This document shows positions 1 through 9,203 of a stretch of DNA of 64,000 nucleotides, piece by piece. Both the position numbers and the translations under genes were made by a program. Within the stretch, counting starts at the first letter, position 1, and each line of letters begins with the position of its first letter. Where the stretch lies: the NCBI RefSeq assembly GCF_029892515.1, contig NZ_JARXVF010000001.1, positions 310,001 through 374,000 of the forward strand, given 5' to 3'. This DNA comes from Pseudaminobacter soli (ex Li et al. 2025) (GTDB taxonomy: Bacteria; Pseudomonadota; Alphaproteobacteria; Rhizobiales; Rhizobiaceae). The notes beneath the pieces are model-generated. The model had not been told where the DNA came from, did no database searches, and saw nothing but the letters and a program-made list of their open reading frames with translations.

Positions 1-58
1 CGCTTTGCAAAGCCGAGAAGTGTTTGCTATAGGCAGCCTCGTTCTGACGAGCAACTGT

Positions 59-133
59 TCCCCGGTAGCTCAGTGGTAGAGCAACCGGCTGTTAACCGGT
101 TGGTCGCTGGTTCGAATCCGGCCCGGGGAGCCA
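59..133 (+). tRNA. tRNA-Asn (GTT)
   Basis: The acceptor arms TCCCCGG (59-65) and CCGGGGA (123-129) pair, followed by discriminator G and an encoded CCA (131-133). The anticodon stem ACCGG/CCGGT encloses loop CTGTTAA, giving anticodon GTT. The T loop TTCGAAT is canonical. Confidence 0.97.
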
Positions 134-502
134 CTTCACTGGCTTAGCTCGTCAACACTTCCAGACATCGTCATTCGGCAATTTCACTCTTCGCCTCGGC
201 GTGGTGTCAGGCTGGTCCTTCCCCTTAACTGTGAGTTGAAGGGCAGCCAACGACGATTGGCTGCGTCCAGGAATCTCATCGGTCAAATCGCTGAATCGGC
301 GAGTACATGCGCCGGCCGGTAGCCATTCCGGTCGCAACGCGGGCTCCGCTCGCATATGCATCGAATCAATAGGTTGTAAGCGGTCCACGGTCATGGCACC
401 TACCGCGCCGGCAGGCGCGGCGGCTCCGACGTTCCATGTCTTGCCACGTCGATCCGACAAAGACGCAAATTATCGCCATATGGGCAGGGCAAGGCCGCAG
501 GC
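134..502. other. Intergenic stretch with no supported gene
   Basis: About 370 bases between tRNA-Asn and a lipoprotein gene. A 102-codon minus-strand frame crosses most of it (152-460), but it has no recognisable domain, no convincing ribosome site and no partner gene, so it is not called. No clear terminator or repeat was seen. Confidence 0.5.
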
Positions 503-865
503 ATGCAGATGACGAGTTGGAGTTTTGTTGTTGTGCTCGCCGGCACTGCGGCTCTCGCAGGCTGCGCAACGCCGCCGGATGCGATCGAGGCCAAGACGGT
601 AAATGACGCGCGCTTCAAGAACCTCGATTGTCCGATGCTGATAACCGAGCGCGACCGGCGGGTACAAATCCGCGATCTTCTGATCGAGGCGCAAAGCGAG
701 CGATACCGCGCCGACCTGATCAGCGGCGCGCTCACCGGAATGACTCAGTCGATGATCAACTCGCCGACCGAGCGCGAGGCGAAGATCGCCGAGGTGAAAG
801 GCGAACTCATCGCCATCGGCCAGGAAATCATGGCCAAGAACTGTATTGTGCGCATTGGCCAGTGA
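503..865 (+). CDS. Small predicted outer-membrane lipoprotein
   Basis: 120 residues. The N terminus is a short signal with a hydrophobic core (about residues 5-18) ending in the lipobox Leu-Ala-Gly-Cys, with the lipidated cysteine at residue 21, so the mature protein should be anchored by signal peptidase II processing. The rest is soluble, charged and mostly helical in appearance, with two further cysteines (in NLDCP and KNCIV) that could form a disulphide in the periplasm. I do not recognise a named family. It stands alone, with tRNA-Asn upstream and a small ORF downstream. A frame on the opposite strand covers the same bases and is taken as a shadow. Confidence 0.72.
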   Translation: MQMTSWSFVVVLAGTAALAGCATPPDAIEAKTVNDARFKNLDCPMLITERDRRVQIRDLLIEAQSERYRADLISGALTGMTQSMINSPTEREAKIAEVKGELIAIGQEIMAKNCIVRIGQ

Positions 866-1004
866 AGACTTGCGGCAAGACCGCGTTGCCAATAAGCCCC
901 TGCCCCTGCGTCAGCCGTGATCGGTAAAATTCGACCTATTTCCTTGATCCTTTCGCAAGTGCCTTGAGCCAATTTCGGCAACGGGGGGCGAATGGAGGCT
1001 CACA

Positions 1005-1196
1005 TTGAGGTCGGACTTTGCCACCGCGCGGCAATTGCTGGAAAAAGCGCAACAACATCTGCAGGGCCGCGACGCGACCAGCCGACAGCTCAATGAAGCC
1101 ATCGAGCTATTGGTCGAAGCCGTGCTGACGGCTGAGCATACGGCCCCGAAAGGCGAGGTCGTCATGTTTCCGCAAAGAAGGTCGGGCGCGCGCTAA
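1005..1196 (+). CDS. Small helical hypothetical protein, TTG start
   Basis: 63 residues, read from TTG at 1005. A GGAGG at 994-998 sits six bases upstream and supports that start; the ATG at 992 is in another frame and soon terminates. The sequence looks like one or two amphipathic helices rich in Ala, Leu and Glu, followed by a short basic tail. No family or catalytic motif is recognised. The good ribosome site and coherent composition argue that it is real, but its size keeps confidence moderate. Confidence 0.5.
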   Translation: MRSDFATARQLLEKAQQHLQGRDATSRQLNEAIELLVEAVLTAEHTAPKGEVVMFPQRRSGAR

Positions 1197-1396
1197 GGAT
1201 TTGTTCACCACGTTCATCGTAGCTTTGGCGTCGAGGGGCGCTAGGTACTGCGTAGCCCCGGTTCTTCTCACGCAGAAGTGACGCCGCGAGGCCCCTGGCC
1301 CAACGGCAAGCTTCTTGCTTCGGCCAAAAACCGACGACATATCCGCCGTGCTCGTGTTAATTGCACCTGGTCGACGCGTTCGCGCCGTCCGGCGAT

Positions 1397-2866
1397 ATGT
1401 TCCGGGACAGTTTTGTGAATCGCACCATTCCGCTCATTCTCGCGGTCGCCCTTTTCATGGAAAACATGGATTCGACGGTGATCGCGACGTCGCTGCCGGC
1501 GATCGCGACGGATATCGGCACGAGTCCCATCGCATTGAAGCTGGCGTTGACGGCCTATCTGGTGTCGCTGGCCGTTTTCATTCCGATCAGCGGCTGGATG
1601 GCCGATCGCTTCGGCGCCAAGAACGTGTTCCGCGCCGCCATCGCCGTCTTCGTCGTCGGCTCCGTTGCCTGCGCGATTTCCAATTCGCTGCCTGCTTTCG
1701 TCGTCTCCCGTTTCCTGCAGGGCATGGGTGGGGCCATGATGACGCCGGTGGGCAGGCTGGTGCTGGTGCGCTCGACGCCGAAGAACGAGCTTGTCGCCGC
1801 GATGTCCTGGCTGACAATTCCCGCGCTGGTCGGACCGCTCGTGGGGCCGCCGGTCGGCGGCTTCATCACCACCTATTTCACCTGGCACTGGATCTTCCTG
1901 ATCAACGTGCCCATCGGCGTCATTGGCATGTGGCTGGCGACCCGCTTCCTGCCCGAAACCGATTCGATCGGGGTTCCGCCGCTCGACGTGCCGGGCTTCA
2001 TCCTGAGCGGTATCGCGGCCTCGGGCGTGGTATTCGGCTTGTCCGTGGTCAGCTTGCCTGCCCTGCCCCCGCTCGTCGGCGTCGTAACTCTGGTGATCGG
2101 CCTGCTGGCGGGTCTCATCTATCTGCGCCACGCCAAGGTGGCGCCGCACCCGCTGCTGGCACTCAGGCTGTTCAGGAACCAGGTGTTCCGCTCCGCAGTG
2201 GTCGGCGGCAGCCTGTTTCGCATCGGCATCGGCGCGGTGCCCTTCCTGCTGCCCCTGATGCTGCAGATCGGCTTCGGCCTGACGCCCTTCCAATCGGGCA
2301 TGATCACCTTCGTCTCGGCAATGGGCGCCATCGGCATGAAGTTGGTGACCGCCTGGCTGTTCAGGGTGGCGGGCTTCCGCCGCGTGCTGATCCTCGGCTC
2401 GTTGATTTCAGGCGCAACCATCGCGATATACGGCTTCTTCTCGCCGGAGACGTCCTATCCAGTGATGCTCGCCATCCTGCTGGTCGGCGGCTTCATCCGC
2501 TCGATGTTCTTCACCGGCGTCAACGCACTCGCCTACGCCGAGGTCTCGGAGGCGGATGCCAGCAAGGCAACGCCGATTACCGCAGTGTTCCAGCAGATCA
2601 GCATCGCGCTTGGCGTTGCAGTGGCCGGCGGCATCCTGGAAGTATGCACGCAGTTACATGGCGGGCCACTGGTGCTGGGCGACTTCCACACCGCCTTCTT
2701 CCTGGTCGCCGCAATTTCGGCAACGGCGGCATTCTTCTTCATCGAGTTGCCGGCCGACGCGGGCAGTGCGGTTTCGGGCCACAAAGGCCGCGCGACGCGC
2801 GAAATCGAGCCCCCATCGGGCAGTTCACAGACCAGTGCTCCGCTTACGTCGCGCCGGCCCGACTGA
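1397..2866 (+). CDS. MFS drug:H+ antiporter, DHA2 (EmrB/QacA-like) family
   Basis: About 489 residues from ATG 1397; the open frame extends back to a TTG at 1361 and neither start has a strong ribosome site. The protein has about 14 hydrophobic segments. Family hallmarks are visible: MENMDSTVIATSLP in helix 1, the loop-2/3 motif GWMADRFGAKNVF, and the helix-5 antiporter motif with repeated Gly-Pro (residues about 146-154, LVGPLVGPPVGG). It probably exports amphipathic drugs or metabolites across the inner membrane in exchange for protons. There is no adjacent regulator and no membrane-fusion partner, so it probably works alone. It converges with rlmE, whose stop lies 32 bases away. The substrate cannot be told from sequence. 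Confidence 0.88.
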   Translation: MFRDSFVNRTIPLILAVALFMENMDSTVIATSLPAIATDIGTSPIALKLALTAYLVSLAVFIPISGWMADRFGAKNVFRAAIAVFVVGSVACAISNSLPAFVVSRFLQGMGGAMMTPVGRLVLVRSTPKNELVAAMSWLTIPALVGPLVGPPVGGFITTYFTWHWIFLINVPIGVIGMWLATRFLPETDSIGVPPLDVPGFILSGIAASGVVFGLSVVSLPALPPLVGVVTLVIGLLAGLIYLRHAKVAPHPLLALRLFRNQVFRSAVVGGSLFRIGIGAVPFLLPLMLQIGFGLTPFQSGMITFVSAMGAIGMKLVTAWLFRVAGFRRVLILGSLISGATIAIYGFFSPETSYPVMLAILLVGGFIRSMFFTGVNALAYAEVSEADASKATPITAVFQQISIALGVAVAGGILEVCTQLHGGPLVLGDFHTAFFLVAAISATAAFFFIELPADAGSAVSGHKGRATREIEPPSGSSQTSAPLTSRRPD

Positions 2867-2898
2867 CCGGCACTTGAACCTGCGGGGCTAGCGGCGCG

Positions 2899-3591
2899 TC
2901 AGCCTTTGAAATCCTTGGCAAGCAGATAGAGCTCGGCCGATTCGTCGCGCGAGGCCGGCGGCTTGACGTGATGCACGGAGCGGAAATTCTGCTTGAGCCG
3001 CGTCAGCAGTTCGCCCTCGGTGCCGCCCTGAAAGGTCTTGGCGAGGAAATGGCCGCCCGGCTTCAGCACCGAAATCGCAAAATCCGCCGCCACCTCGCAT
3101 AGATGCATGGTGCGCAAATGGTCGGTGCGGCGATGGCCCGTGGTAGGGGCCGCCATGTCCGACAGCACCAGATCCGGCTCACCGCCCAGCATCTCGATCA
3201 GCTTGGCCGGCGCCTCATCGTCGAGAAAATCCATCTCCAGCACGGGCGCGCCGGGCACGGGATCCATCCCGAGATAATCGATGCCCACGACGTGCGGGTT
3301 TTCCGGCGTCGACTTCGTGCGCGCCGCCGCTACCTGGCACCAGCCGCCCGGCGCCGCGCCAAGGTCGATCACCCTCAGGCCCGGCTTGAGCAGATGGTGG
3401 CGGTCGTCGATCTCAATCAGCTTGTAGGCCGCGCGCGAGCGATAACCGTCAGCCTTTGAACGCTGCACATAAGGATCGTTCATGTGGCGTTCGAGCCAGC
3501 GGCGCGACGATTCCTTCAGGCCGCTCTTCTTCTTGATTCGCGTTTTGAGAACGCGGGTGCCGGCAGCCGGCTTTTCAGGTTTCTTCGTCAT
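2899..3591 (-). CDS. rlmE: 23S rRNA (uridine-2552-2'-O)-methyltransferase RlmE
   Basis: 230 residues, FtsJ/RrmJ family. It 2'-O-methylates U2552 of 23S rRNA using S-adenosylmethionine, a late step in 50S assembly. The expected K-D-K-E catalytic set is present: Lys57 (RSRAAYKL), Asp145 (LSDMAAP), Lys185 (HFLAKTF) and Glu220 (SAELYLL). The SAM-binding motif [12 protein letters not shown] is at residues 76-87. The basic N-terminal tail of about 40 residues is longer than in the E. coli enzyme. Its ATG overlaps the stop of the upstream ppx/gppA gene by four bases (ATGA), so the two are translationally coupled, a pairing I recall from other Rhizobiales. Confidence 0.95.
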   Translation of the reverse strand: MTKKPEKPAAGTRVLKTRIKKKSGLKESSRRWLERHMNDPYVQRSKADGYRSRAAYKLIEIDDRHHLLKPGLRVIDLGAAPGGWCQVAAARTKSTPENPHVVGIDYLGMDPVPGAPVLEMDFLDDEAPAKLIEMLGGEPDLVLSDMAAPTTGHRRTDHLRTMHLCEVAADFAISVLKPGGHFLAKTFQGGTEGELLTRLKQNFRSVHHVKPPASRDESAELYLLAKDFKG

Positions 3592-5012
3592 TGGCGTAGT
3601 CCGTTTCGCCAGTTGCGGCGCCAGACGCCGTCGTCAGCCATTAGTTCGCTCAATATGCCTTCGCGCAGGCCGCGATCCGCGACACGCAGGCGCTCCGAGG
3701 GCCAGACCCGGCGGATCGCTTCCAGGATGGCGCAGCCGGCCAGTACAAGGTCGGCACGGTCGGCGCCGATACAGGCATTGGCGACGCGCGCCTGAAAATC
3801 CCAGCCGAGCAGTCTTTCGATCATGCCGTCGACCGAGGCGTTATCCATCCACAGGCCATCTACCCGGCGCCGATCATAGCGCTCCAGGCCCAGATGAACA
3901 CCGGCAAGCGTCGTCACCGTGCCGGACGTGCCAAGCAGGTGGAAGCGGGAGTTGTCCATCAGATGGTTGATTCGGTCGCGCTCCTTGAACGCGGCGATCA
4001 GCCCGGTGACGTCGTCGACCATGGCCGAAAATATGTCCGGAGTGACGTGCCGCCCGCCGAAGCGTTCTGCCAGCGAAACCACGCCGACAGGCAGCGACGT
4101 CCACGACACGATGTGGTTGGCCAGGCGCGGCGACCGCCTGCCCGACAAGTCGATCAGAGCGATCTCGGACGAGCCACCGCCGATGTCGAACAGCACCACG
4201 CCATTGGTGTCGCGCTCGACCAGCGAGCCGCAACCGGAAACCGCCAGCCGGGCTTCGGTCTGGCGGTCGATGATTTCCAGCTTCAGCCCTGCCTCGGCCT
4301 CGACACGATCGAGGAACTCAGCCCCGTTCTCGGCCGAACGGCAAGCCTCGGTGGCAATAAGGCGGGCGCGCTTGATGGAGCGGCTGCGCAGCTTGTCGCC
4401 GCATATCTTCAGGGCTTCCACCGCACGGTCCATCGCCGGGCGAGAAAGCCGCCCGCTGCTGCTCAAGCCCTCGCCGAGACGGACGATGCGCGAAAAGGCA
4501 TCGACCACCCGGAACTGTCCGGGTCGCCCCGGCACCGCCATCAACAGCCGGCAATTGTTGGTGCCAAGATCGAGCGCGGCGAAGATAGGCGATTCGCCGG
4601 CATCGTTGCGGCGCGGCGCGTCCGGTCTCCTGATCAGAGGCGACGAACCACCGTTTGCGGTCTCGGGAGAGGTCCGACGGGCAGCCGGAGCCGGACCAGC
4701 ACGTCCCGCGGCCGGTGCCTGACCGGTCTGCGATGCCGCGCCGTCGCGTGCAAAAACCTTCCGGCCACGCTTGCGCTTGCGCCGCTTCTTGCCCTTCTGC
4801 GTTTGCTGAGGTGCATCTGCCTTCGATTGCCGCTCGGCAGATCGATGGCCCGGCGCCCTTTTCTTGGGATTCGCCGGACGGTTCGCCGAGCCGCTACGCG
4901 GCAGCCGGTCTCCCCTGGACGCACCCGCTTCCGGCGCCCTCGCACCGGGTTCGGGGTCTTCCACCTTATGTGTCCTTCTTGCGCCGCGCGAACCTTGACG
5001 GACGCTGCACAC
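3588..5012 (-). CDS. Ppx/GppA family exopolyphosphatase / pppGpp phosphohydrolase
   Basis: 474 residues from GTG 5012, in the ASKHA fold. The catalytic core begins near residue 142 with the phosphate loop [14 protein letters not shown]; the second phosphate loop [11 protein letters not shown] and the motif ATEACRSA are also visible. The enzyme removes terminal phosphate from polyphosphate and/or converts pppGpp to ppGpp; sequence alone does not separate the two. The first 140 residues are a low-complexity Pro/Ala/Arg/Lys tail with a dense basic block around residues 73-86, which may bind nucleic acid or polyphosphate. The true start is uncertain because no ribosome site is evident. It overlaps rlmE by four bases. 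Confidence 0.9.
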   Translation of the reverse strand: MCSVRQGSRGARRTHKVEDPEPGARAPEAGASRGDRLPRSGSANRPANPKKRAPGHRSAERQSKADAPQQTQKGKKRRKRKRGRKVFARDGAASQTGQAPAAGRAGPAPAARRTSPETANGGSSPLIRRPDAPRRNDAGESPIFAALDLGTNNCRLLMAVPGRPGQFRVVDAFSRIVRLGEGLSSSGRLSRPAMDRAVEALKICGDKLRSRSIKRARLIATEACRSAENGAEFLDRVEAEAGLKLEIIDRQTEARLAVSGCGSLVERDTNGVVLFDIGGGSSEIALIDLSGRRSPRLANHIVSWTSLPVGVVSLAERFGGRHVTPDIFSAMVDDVTGLIAAFKERDRINHLMDNSRFHLLGTSGTVTTLAGVHLGLERYDRRRVDGLWMDNASVDGMIERLLGWDFQARVANACIGADRADLVLAGCAILEAIRRVWPSERLRVADRGLREGILSELMADDGVWRRNWRNGLRQ

Positions 5013-5230
5013 GCTTCATTTTTTCGAGTTGGGCCGAAGATAGCAGCGCAACGTCCGATCACCAAGGCCCGGCAGCGAAATTTAGGCTGCAGCGGCCCAG
5101 AGGCCTCCTTCCCAGTTGAACAGCCGGCTTTCATCGGGCATTTCTTGAGCAGCACCACGCATGCGGACCGGGTCCGGCTCCGCCTTCCCCGATGTGACGA
5201 AGGAGACCTCGCAGGCATGGCCGCAACACG

Positions 5231-6160
5231 ATGAAATGGAAGAGCTATATCTGGCCCGTGATCGGACTTAGTGCAGTCGCCTTCTCGGCCTGGCTGCTCT
5301 ATCACGAACTGCGCGGCATTTCGCTGGAGGACGTCGGTGATGGCCTGAGCGCCATTCCCATCCACCGATGGATCCTGGCGGGAATGTGCTCCATTGTCGC
5401 CTATGCGGCGCTGGCCGGCTACGACCACATCGCGCTCAGTCACCTCGGCAAGAAGGTGTCTTTCCTTTTCATCACGCTGTGCTCCTTCACGACCTATGCG
5501 CTGTCGCACAATATCGGCGGCTCGGTGCTCTCGGGGGCGGTCATCCGCTATCGCGCCTATGCGACTCGTGGCCTGACCGGCAAAGAGGTCGGCATATTGG
5601 TGGCGCTGTGTTCGTTCACCTTCGTGCTCGGCGCCCTGCTTCTCGGTGCAATCCTGCTCCTGGCGGAGCCGCAGGTGCTGGAGCGATTCGTCGACGTGCT
5701 GCCGATCTCGGCCTCGCGCACCACCGGCATAGTGATTCTCGCACTGATCGGGCTCTACATTTTCGGTAGCTGGCTGCGGTTGAAGCCGTTGCAGCTGGGC
5801 AGCCTGCAGATCGTCTACCCGCGCCTGCCGATCGTGGCCCAGCAATTGCTCATAGGACCGATCGAACTGATGGCGGCGGCGGCGATCATCTATTTCGCGC
5901 TGCCGGCCCAGGGAAATCCCGGCTATTTCATCGTGCTCGGCGTGTTCGTCGTCTCGTTCTCGGTGGCGCTGATATCGCATGCGCCGGGCGGCCTTGGGGT
6001 GCTGGAAGTGGTCTTCCTGGCCGGCCTGTCGGATATGGACCCGGCTGCCGTTCTGGCCGCGCTGCTGGTGTTCCGCTTCTTCTATCTGATCATCCCGCTG
6101 ATCCTGGCGCTGTTCGTGGTGCTGATTTTCGAGAAAACGGAGTTTTCGCGCCGGAGCTAA
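5231..6160 (+). CDS. YbhN/UPF0104 family integral membrane protein
   Basis: 309 residues with about eight hydrophobic segments, of the lysylphosphatidylglycerol-synthetase-like transmembrane family (UPF0104, YbhN). Visible family features are the N-terminal signal-anchor helix, the central SHNIGGSVLSGAVIRYR segment and the late SHAPGGLGVLEVVFL segment followed by two C-terminal helices. Relatives are the flippase-like half of MprF-type proteins and stand-alone YbhN proteins linked to cardiolipin or lipid handling. The cytosolic aminoacyl-transferase domain of MprF is absent, so lipid lysylation is not implied. It lies divergently from ppx and ends 133 bases before tRNA-Gln. Confidence 0.85.
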   Translation: MKWKSYIWPVIGLSAVAFSAWLLYHELRGISLEDVGDGLSAIPIHRWILAGMCSIVAYAALAGYDHIALSHLGKKVSFLFITLCSFTTYALSHNIGGSVLSGAVIRYRAYATRGLTGKEVGILVALCSFTFVLGALLLGAILLLAEPQVLERFVDVLPISASRTTGIVILALIGLYIFGSWLRLKPLQLGSLQIVYPRLPIVAQQLLIGPIELMAAAAIIYFALPAQGNPGYFIVLGVFVVSFSVALISHAPGGLGVLEVVFLAGLSDMDPAAVLAALLVFRFFYLIIPLILALFVVLIFEKTEFSRRS

Positions 6161-6292
6161 AAAAGTTGCGGATCAAACGTGAATTGAAACGCATTGGGCG
6201 CTTGACTATTTTCCGCCGATGGCTACAACGCACCCCGCACACGGCAGCCAACGCTGCTTCGCGGCGCAGGTGTCTCGGATGAGCACCGCTGC

Positions 6293-6366
6293 TGGGGAAT
6301 AGGTTAACGGTAGACCAGCGGACTCTGACTCCGTTAGTCCTGGTTCGAATCCAGGTTCCCCAGCCA
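6293..6366 (+). tRNA. tRNA-Gln (CTG)
   Basis: Acceptor TGGGGAA (6293-6299) pairs with TTCCCCA (6356-6362), then discriminator G and encoded CCA (6364-6366). The anticodon loop CTCTGAC gives anticodon CTG. The T arm CTGGTTCGAATCCAG is canonical. An integrase-like fragment begins 157 bases downstream. Confidence 0.97.
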
Positions 6367-6522
6367 AATCTCGCTAAATCCCGCCATTTCCTCGATTTTC
6401 CAGTCGTGCCGGATCCCGTTTTGGCATCAATGGCGACCTGATGCCCAGAACTGTAGCCCACAGGTGATGCCCACGGTTCCCGGAACCGAAATCACCGGTG
6501 AGCCAGCAAAGGCCGTCACGTC

Positions 6523-6804
6523 ATGGCGATCCGCCACGAAGTCGAGAACCTGATCCGCCGCGGCAACATCTTCTACTGGCGGGCACGCGTCCTGAAACAC
6601 GGTGTGTCTGCCTCTCATATCGCCGCCATCCGGGCAAACTATCTGGGCCAATTGAAACTCGCGCGCAGTCCCGCAGTGAAAGACGGCATCCGGCGGTTCT
6701 CGGCGCTACTGCCAGAAGGCTGCCGGACCGCTTACGACCCCAAAGCTGGCAGCGGGGAGTTTCTCGAACAATGTCTGCTTTACCCAGTTTGCCACCACCG
6801 ATGA
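6523..6804 (+). pseudogene. Probable N-terminal remnant of a tyrosine-type integrase
   Basis: An open frame of 93 codons. Its first 23 residues (RRGNIFYWRARV is the telling part) resemble the DUF6538-type N terminus of rhizobial phage or island integrases, where this motif precedes the core-binding and catalytic domains. After Val23 the sequence no longer matches what I know of the family, and the frame ends long before any R..H-x-x-R..Y catalytic domain, so it cannot be an active recombinase. Its position 157 bases past the 3' end of tRNA-Gln fits the usual place of an island integrase. Recognition rests on a short motif, hence modest confidence. Confidence 0.45.
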
Positions 6805-7028
6805 CGGTTGTCTGAAGTGGTCGTGAGGGCTGCGCTAGATCATTGATTTACTTCCTCTGGAACTGGCTAGCTCACCCGGCGTTGAGATGAAATCGTTGGC
6901 AAGACGGCTGTCTTGGTCAGAGCGGGGACGATACTTCCCGTGAGATGCGGATAAGCAAGTTTGACTGGGGGCTCTGGTGCGCGCGCTGACTTTGTCGACG
7001 CCTCGCAAATATTCAAGGAGCGATTGGC

Positions 7029-7799
7029 ATGATCAAGACACACATTCCAAACCTACGTTTTTCGATTGCCGCTGCGTCAATCGTCGGTCTCACCATGCTT
7101 TCCAGCGCGGCCATGGCGCAACCCGCAAAGAACGTGATCCTGGTCCATGGCGCCTGGGGCGACGGCTCGAACTGGTCCAAGATCATTCCGATCCTGGCCG
7201 CCAAGGGGCTGAATGTGACGGCGGTTCAGCTTCCGTTGACGTCGCTGGCCGATGACGCCGATACCGTGAAGCGGGAGATTGCGCGCGAGAGCGGGCCTGT
7301 CGTGCTGGTCGGCCACTCCTACGGCGGCGCGGTCATCAGCGAAGCCGGCGACGATCCAAAGGTTTCGGCTCTGGTCTATGTCGCTGCCTTCGCCCCCGAT
7401 GCCGGTCAGTCCGCCGGCGCCTTGAATGCCACCGTCGATCCAGCGCCCCTGGCCGCAGAAGCGAAACCCGATGACAAGGGTTTCATCAAGCTGACGAAGA
7501 ACGGCGTCTTCGATGACTTCGCGCAGGATGTGACGCCCGCCGAAAAGGAGTTGCTCTTCACCGCCCAGTCGCCGACCAGCGTCAAAGCTCTGGGGGGCAA
7601 TCTCAGCGCGGCTGCGTGGCATAGTAAGCCCTCCTGGTACATCGTGGCCGCAAACGATCGGGCGATCCAGCCGGCGCTCGAGGCCCAGATGGCCAAGACG
7701 ATCAAGGCCAAGACGACGACGGTGAAGGGGAGCCACATGATCATGCTCTCCAAGGCTCCCGGGGTCGCGGCTGTAATCGAGGAAGCAGCCGCTCGCTGA
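7029..7799 (+). CDS. Secreted alpha/beta hydrolase (esterase-like)
   Basis: 256 residues from ATG 7029. A GGAG-type ribosome site lies ten bases upstream. Residues 1-30 form a signal peptide ending Ala-Met-Ala, so the enzyme is probably periplasmic. The alpha/beta-hydrolase triad is readable: nucleophile Ser97 in GHSYGG, acid Asp210 in AANDRAI, and His236 in KGSHM. The oxyanion segment is LVHGAWGDGSNW (39-50). It resembles the small methylesterase/salicylate-esterase-like hydrolases; substrate unknown. It lies alone in what may be an accessory segment after tRNA-Gln, with a strong hairpin 78 bases downstream. Confidence 0.85.
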   Translation: MIKTHIPNLRFSIAAASIVGLTMLSSAAMAQPAKNVILVHGAWGDGSNWSKIIPILAAKGLNVTAVQLPLTSLADDADTVKREIARESGPVVLVGHSYGGAVISEAGDDPKVSALVYVAAFAPDAGQSAGALNATVDPAPLAAEAKPDDKGFIKLTKNGVFDDFAQDVTPAEKELLFTAQSPTSVKALGGNLSAAAWHSKPSWYIVAANDRAIQPALEAQMAKTIKAKTTTVKGSHMIMLSKAPGVAAVIEEAAAR

Positions 7800-7876
7800 T
7801 CCGACATCGAAGGCATCCTCGAGCGCGCACGCCAACGATTGATCGTCTATCGCTCGTGACAGATGCCCGTTTTCGG

Positions 7877-7901
7877 CGAGGCCGCAGCCCGTGCGGCCTC
7901 G
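7877..7901. terminator. Strong hairpin between convergent hydrolase genes
   Basis: A perfect ten-base stem, CGAGGCCGCA (7877-7886) with TGCGGCCTCG (7892-7901), around a five-base loop. It sits between two convergent genes (7029-7799 and 8048-9112), a typical place for a shared terminator, but there is no T run on either side, so intrinsic termination is uncertain. Confidence 0.4.
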
Positions 7902-8047
7902 AGTCGTAGGCGTTTCCCCCATCAGCAGGCGATGTTGGAAGGTCGACGTGCAGTTCAGGTACGGCCGACATGACAATTGGAGTGACGGCGATGACCTGGC
8001 CCGCTACGGGTCGCAGCAGCCGACCGAGCGCTGGCCAGTTGTTTAGC

Positions 8048-9112
8048 TTAGTCGTTTCCGAGCCGTCCCAGGAACTCCGTGATCAACGCGGATACCTCCG
8101 ACGGCCGCTCCTGCGGCAGCCAGTGACCCGCGCCGGGCAGGATATGCGATCCGCGCAGTTGCGGAACAAGGCTGGGCATGGTCGCGATGATCTGGTCCAT
8201 GCCGGGAATGCTCAGGCCGGTGTCGCGCTCGCCGATCAAGAACAGCGCCGGAATGGCGATCTTGGCCCCCGCCGTGGCTTGTTGAAGTTCCCAGTTGCGA
8301 TCCAGGTTGCGGTAATAGTTCAGGCCGCCGCTGAAGCCCGAGGTCCGGAAGGCATCGACGAGGCGATCGAAGTCTGCGGCCGGGAGCCAGCCGGGCGGTG
8401 CTGCCGGATCGGGTAGGCTCGCAAGCAATCCCGTACTGCGGCTGACCATGCCGAAAGGATTGGGCGTCCCGCCCCCGGGTTTCCGCGGCCCCGCCTCGCC
8501 GCTGGCGGCGAAGAGCAGTTTGCGGAGCGTGAGGCGCGGGTCGACCTCGAACTCGGCCTCCGCGACCCCGGGTGCCTGGAAGTACAGGGCATAGAACAGC
8601 GCCGCGTCGGTCTGGGGGAAGATTTTCGTCGGCGGCACCGGAGGCTGGCCCATCATCGGCACGCTTAGAGCTGCGACAGCCCGAAATCGGTCGGGGCGGA
8701 GAAGCGCCGCCTGCCAGGCGATCGTGGCTCCCCAGTCATGCCCGACAATGACGGCTTTTTCCTCGCCCAGGGCGTCCAGGAGCGCAACCATGTCGCCCAC
8801 GCAGTGGTAGACGGTATATTGGTCGACATGGGCCGGGACATCCGTCTTGCCGTAGCCTCGCATATCCGGCGCGACGGCGCGGTAACCGGCCTTTGCGAGA
8901 GCGGCGATCTGGTGTCGCCATGCGTGTTTCGTCTCAGGGAAGCCGTGGCAGAGCAACACCAGAGGGCCAGCCCCCTCGTCGAGGATGCTCATGTCGAGCG
9001 TCCGCGTCTGGATGGTCTTTTCGTTCATGACGGTCTCCTGCGGAAATGCCGCGACCTGCGGGGTGGGAAGAGCCAAGGCCGCCGCAGCGAACAGAAATTG
9101 GCGACGCCGCAT
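8048..9112 (-). CDS. Secreted epoxide-hydrolase-like alpha/beta hydrolase
   Basis: 354 residues from ATG 9112, chosen because AAGGAA lies just upstream; the frame extends 18 codons further without support. It starts with MRRRQFLFAAAALAL, a twin-arginine-like or Sec export signal, so it should act outside the cytoplasm. Epoxide-hydrolase hallmarks are present: HGFPE oxyanion motif (56-60), nucleophile Asp126 in GHDWGA (an Asp rather than Ser), RGYGKTD, a cap region with YYRNLDRNW, the acid in GERDTG, and a late His in GAGHWLPQERP. The reaction would be hydrolysis of an epoxide through an alkyl-enzyme intermediate; haloalkane dehalogenase is less likely. It is divergent from an Rrf2 regulator across an inverted repeat. 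Confidence 0.85.
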   Translation of the reverse strand: MRRRQFLFAAAALALPTPQVAAFPQETVMNEKTIQTRTLDMSILDEGAGPLVLLCHGFPETKHAWRHQIAALAKAGYRAVAPDMRGYGKTDVPAHVDQYTVYHCVGDMVALLDALGEEKAVIVGHDWGATIAWQAALLRPDRFRAVAALSVPMMGQPPVPPTKIFPQTDAALFYALYFQAPGVAEAEFEVDPRLTLRKLLFAASGEAGPRKPGGGTPNPFGMVSRSTGLLASLPDPAAPPGWLPAADFDRLVDAFRTSGFSGGLNYYRNLDRNWELQQATAGAKIAIPALFLIGERDTGLSIPGMDQIIATMPSLVPQLRGSHILPGAGHWLPQERPSEVSALITEFLGRLGND

Positions 9113-9130
9113 GGATGTTCCTTTCCATGC

Positions 9131-9147
9131 GTAACAATCTATGTTAC
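9131..9147. promoter_or_regulatory. Inverted-repeat operator between epoxide hydrolase and Rrf2 genes
   Basis: GTAACA (9131-9136) and TGTTAC (9142-9147) form a perfect dyad around five bases. A further GTAAC half-site occurs at 9173-9177. The dyad lies 19 bases upstream of the hydrolase ATG, in the shared promoter space with the Rrf2 gene, the expected place for that regulator to control both genes. Confidence 0.6.
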
Positions 9148-9203
9148 AGAAAAAGGCGAAAATCAATACAGCGTAACTTTAATTGTTTCGGAAAGGCCTG
9201 CGG

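Noticed and set aside
152-460. Minus-strand 102-codon frame next to tRNA-Asn
   Set aside because: No ribosome site, no recognisable domain and no partner gene; such frames are common in GC-rich DNA.
1268-2293. 341-codon minus-strand frame over the MFS gene
   Set aside because: It is antisense to a clear transporter and rich in Asp, Arg, His and Gln, a typical composition of a shadow frame.
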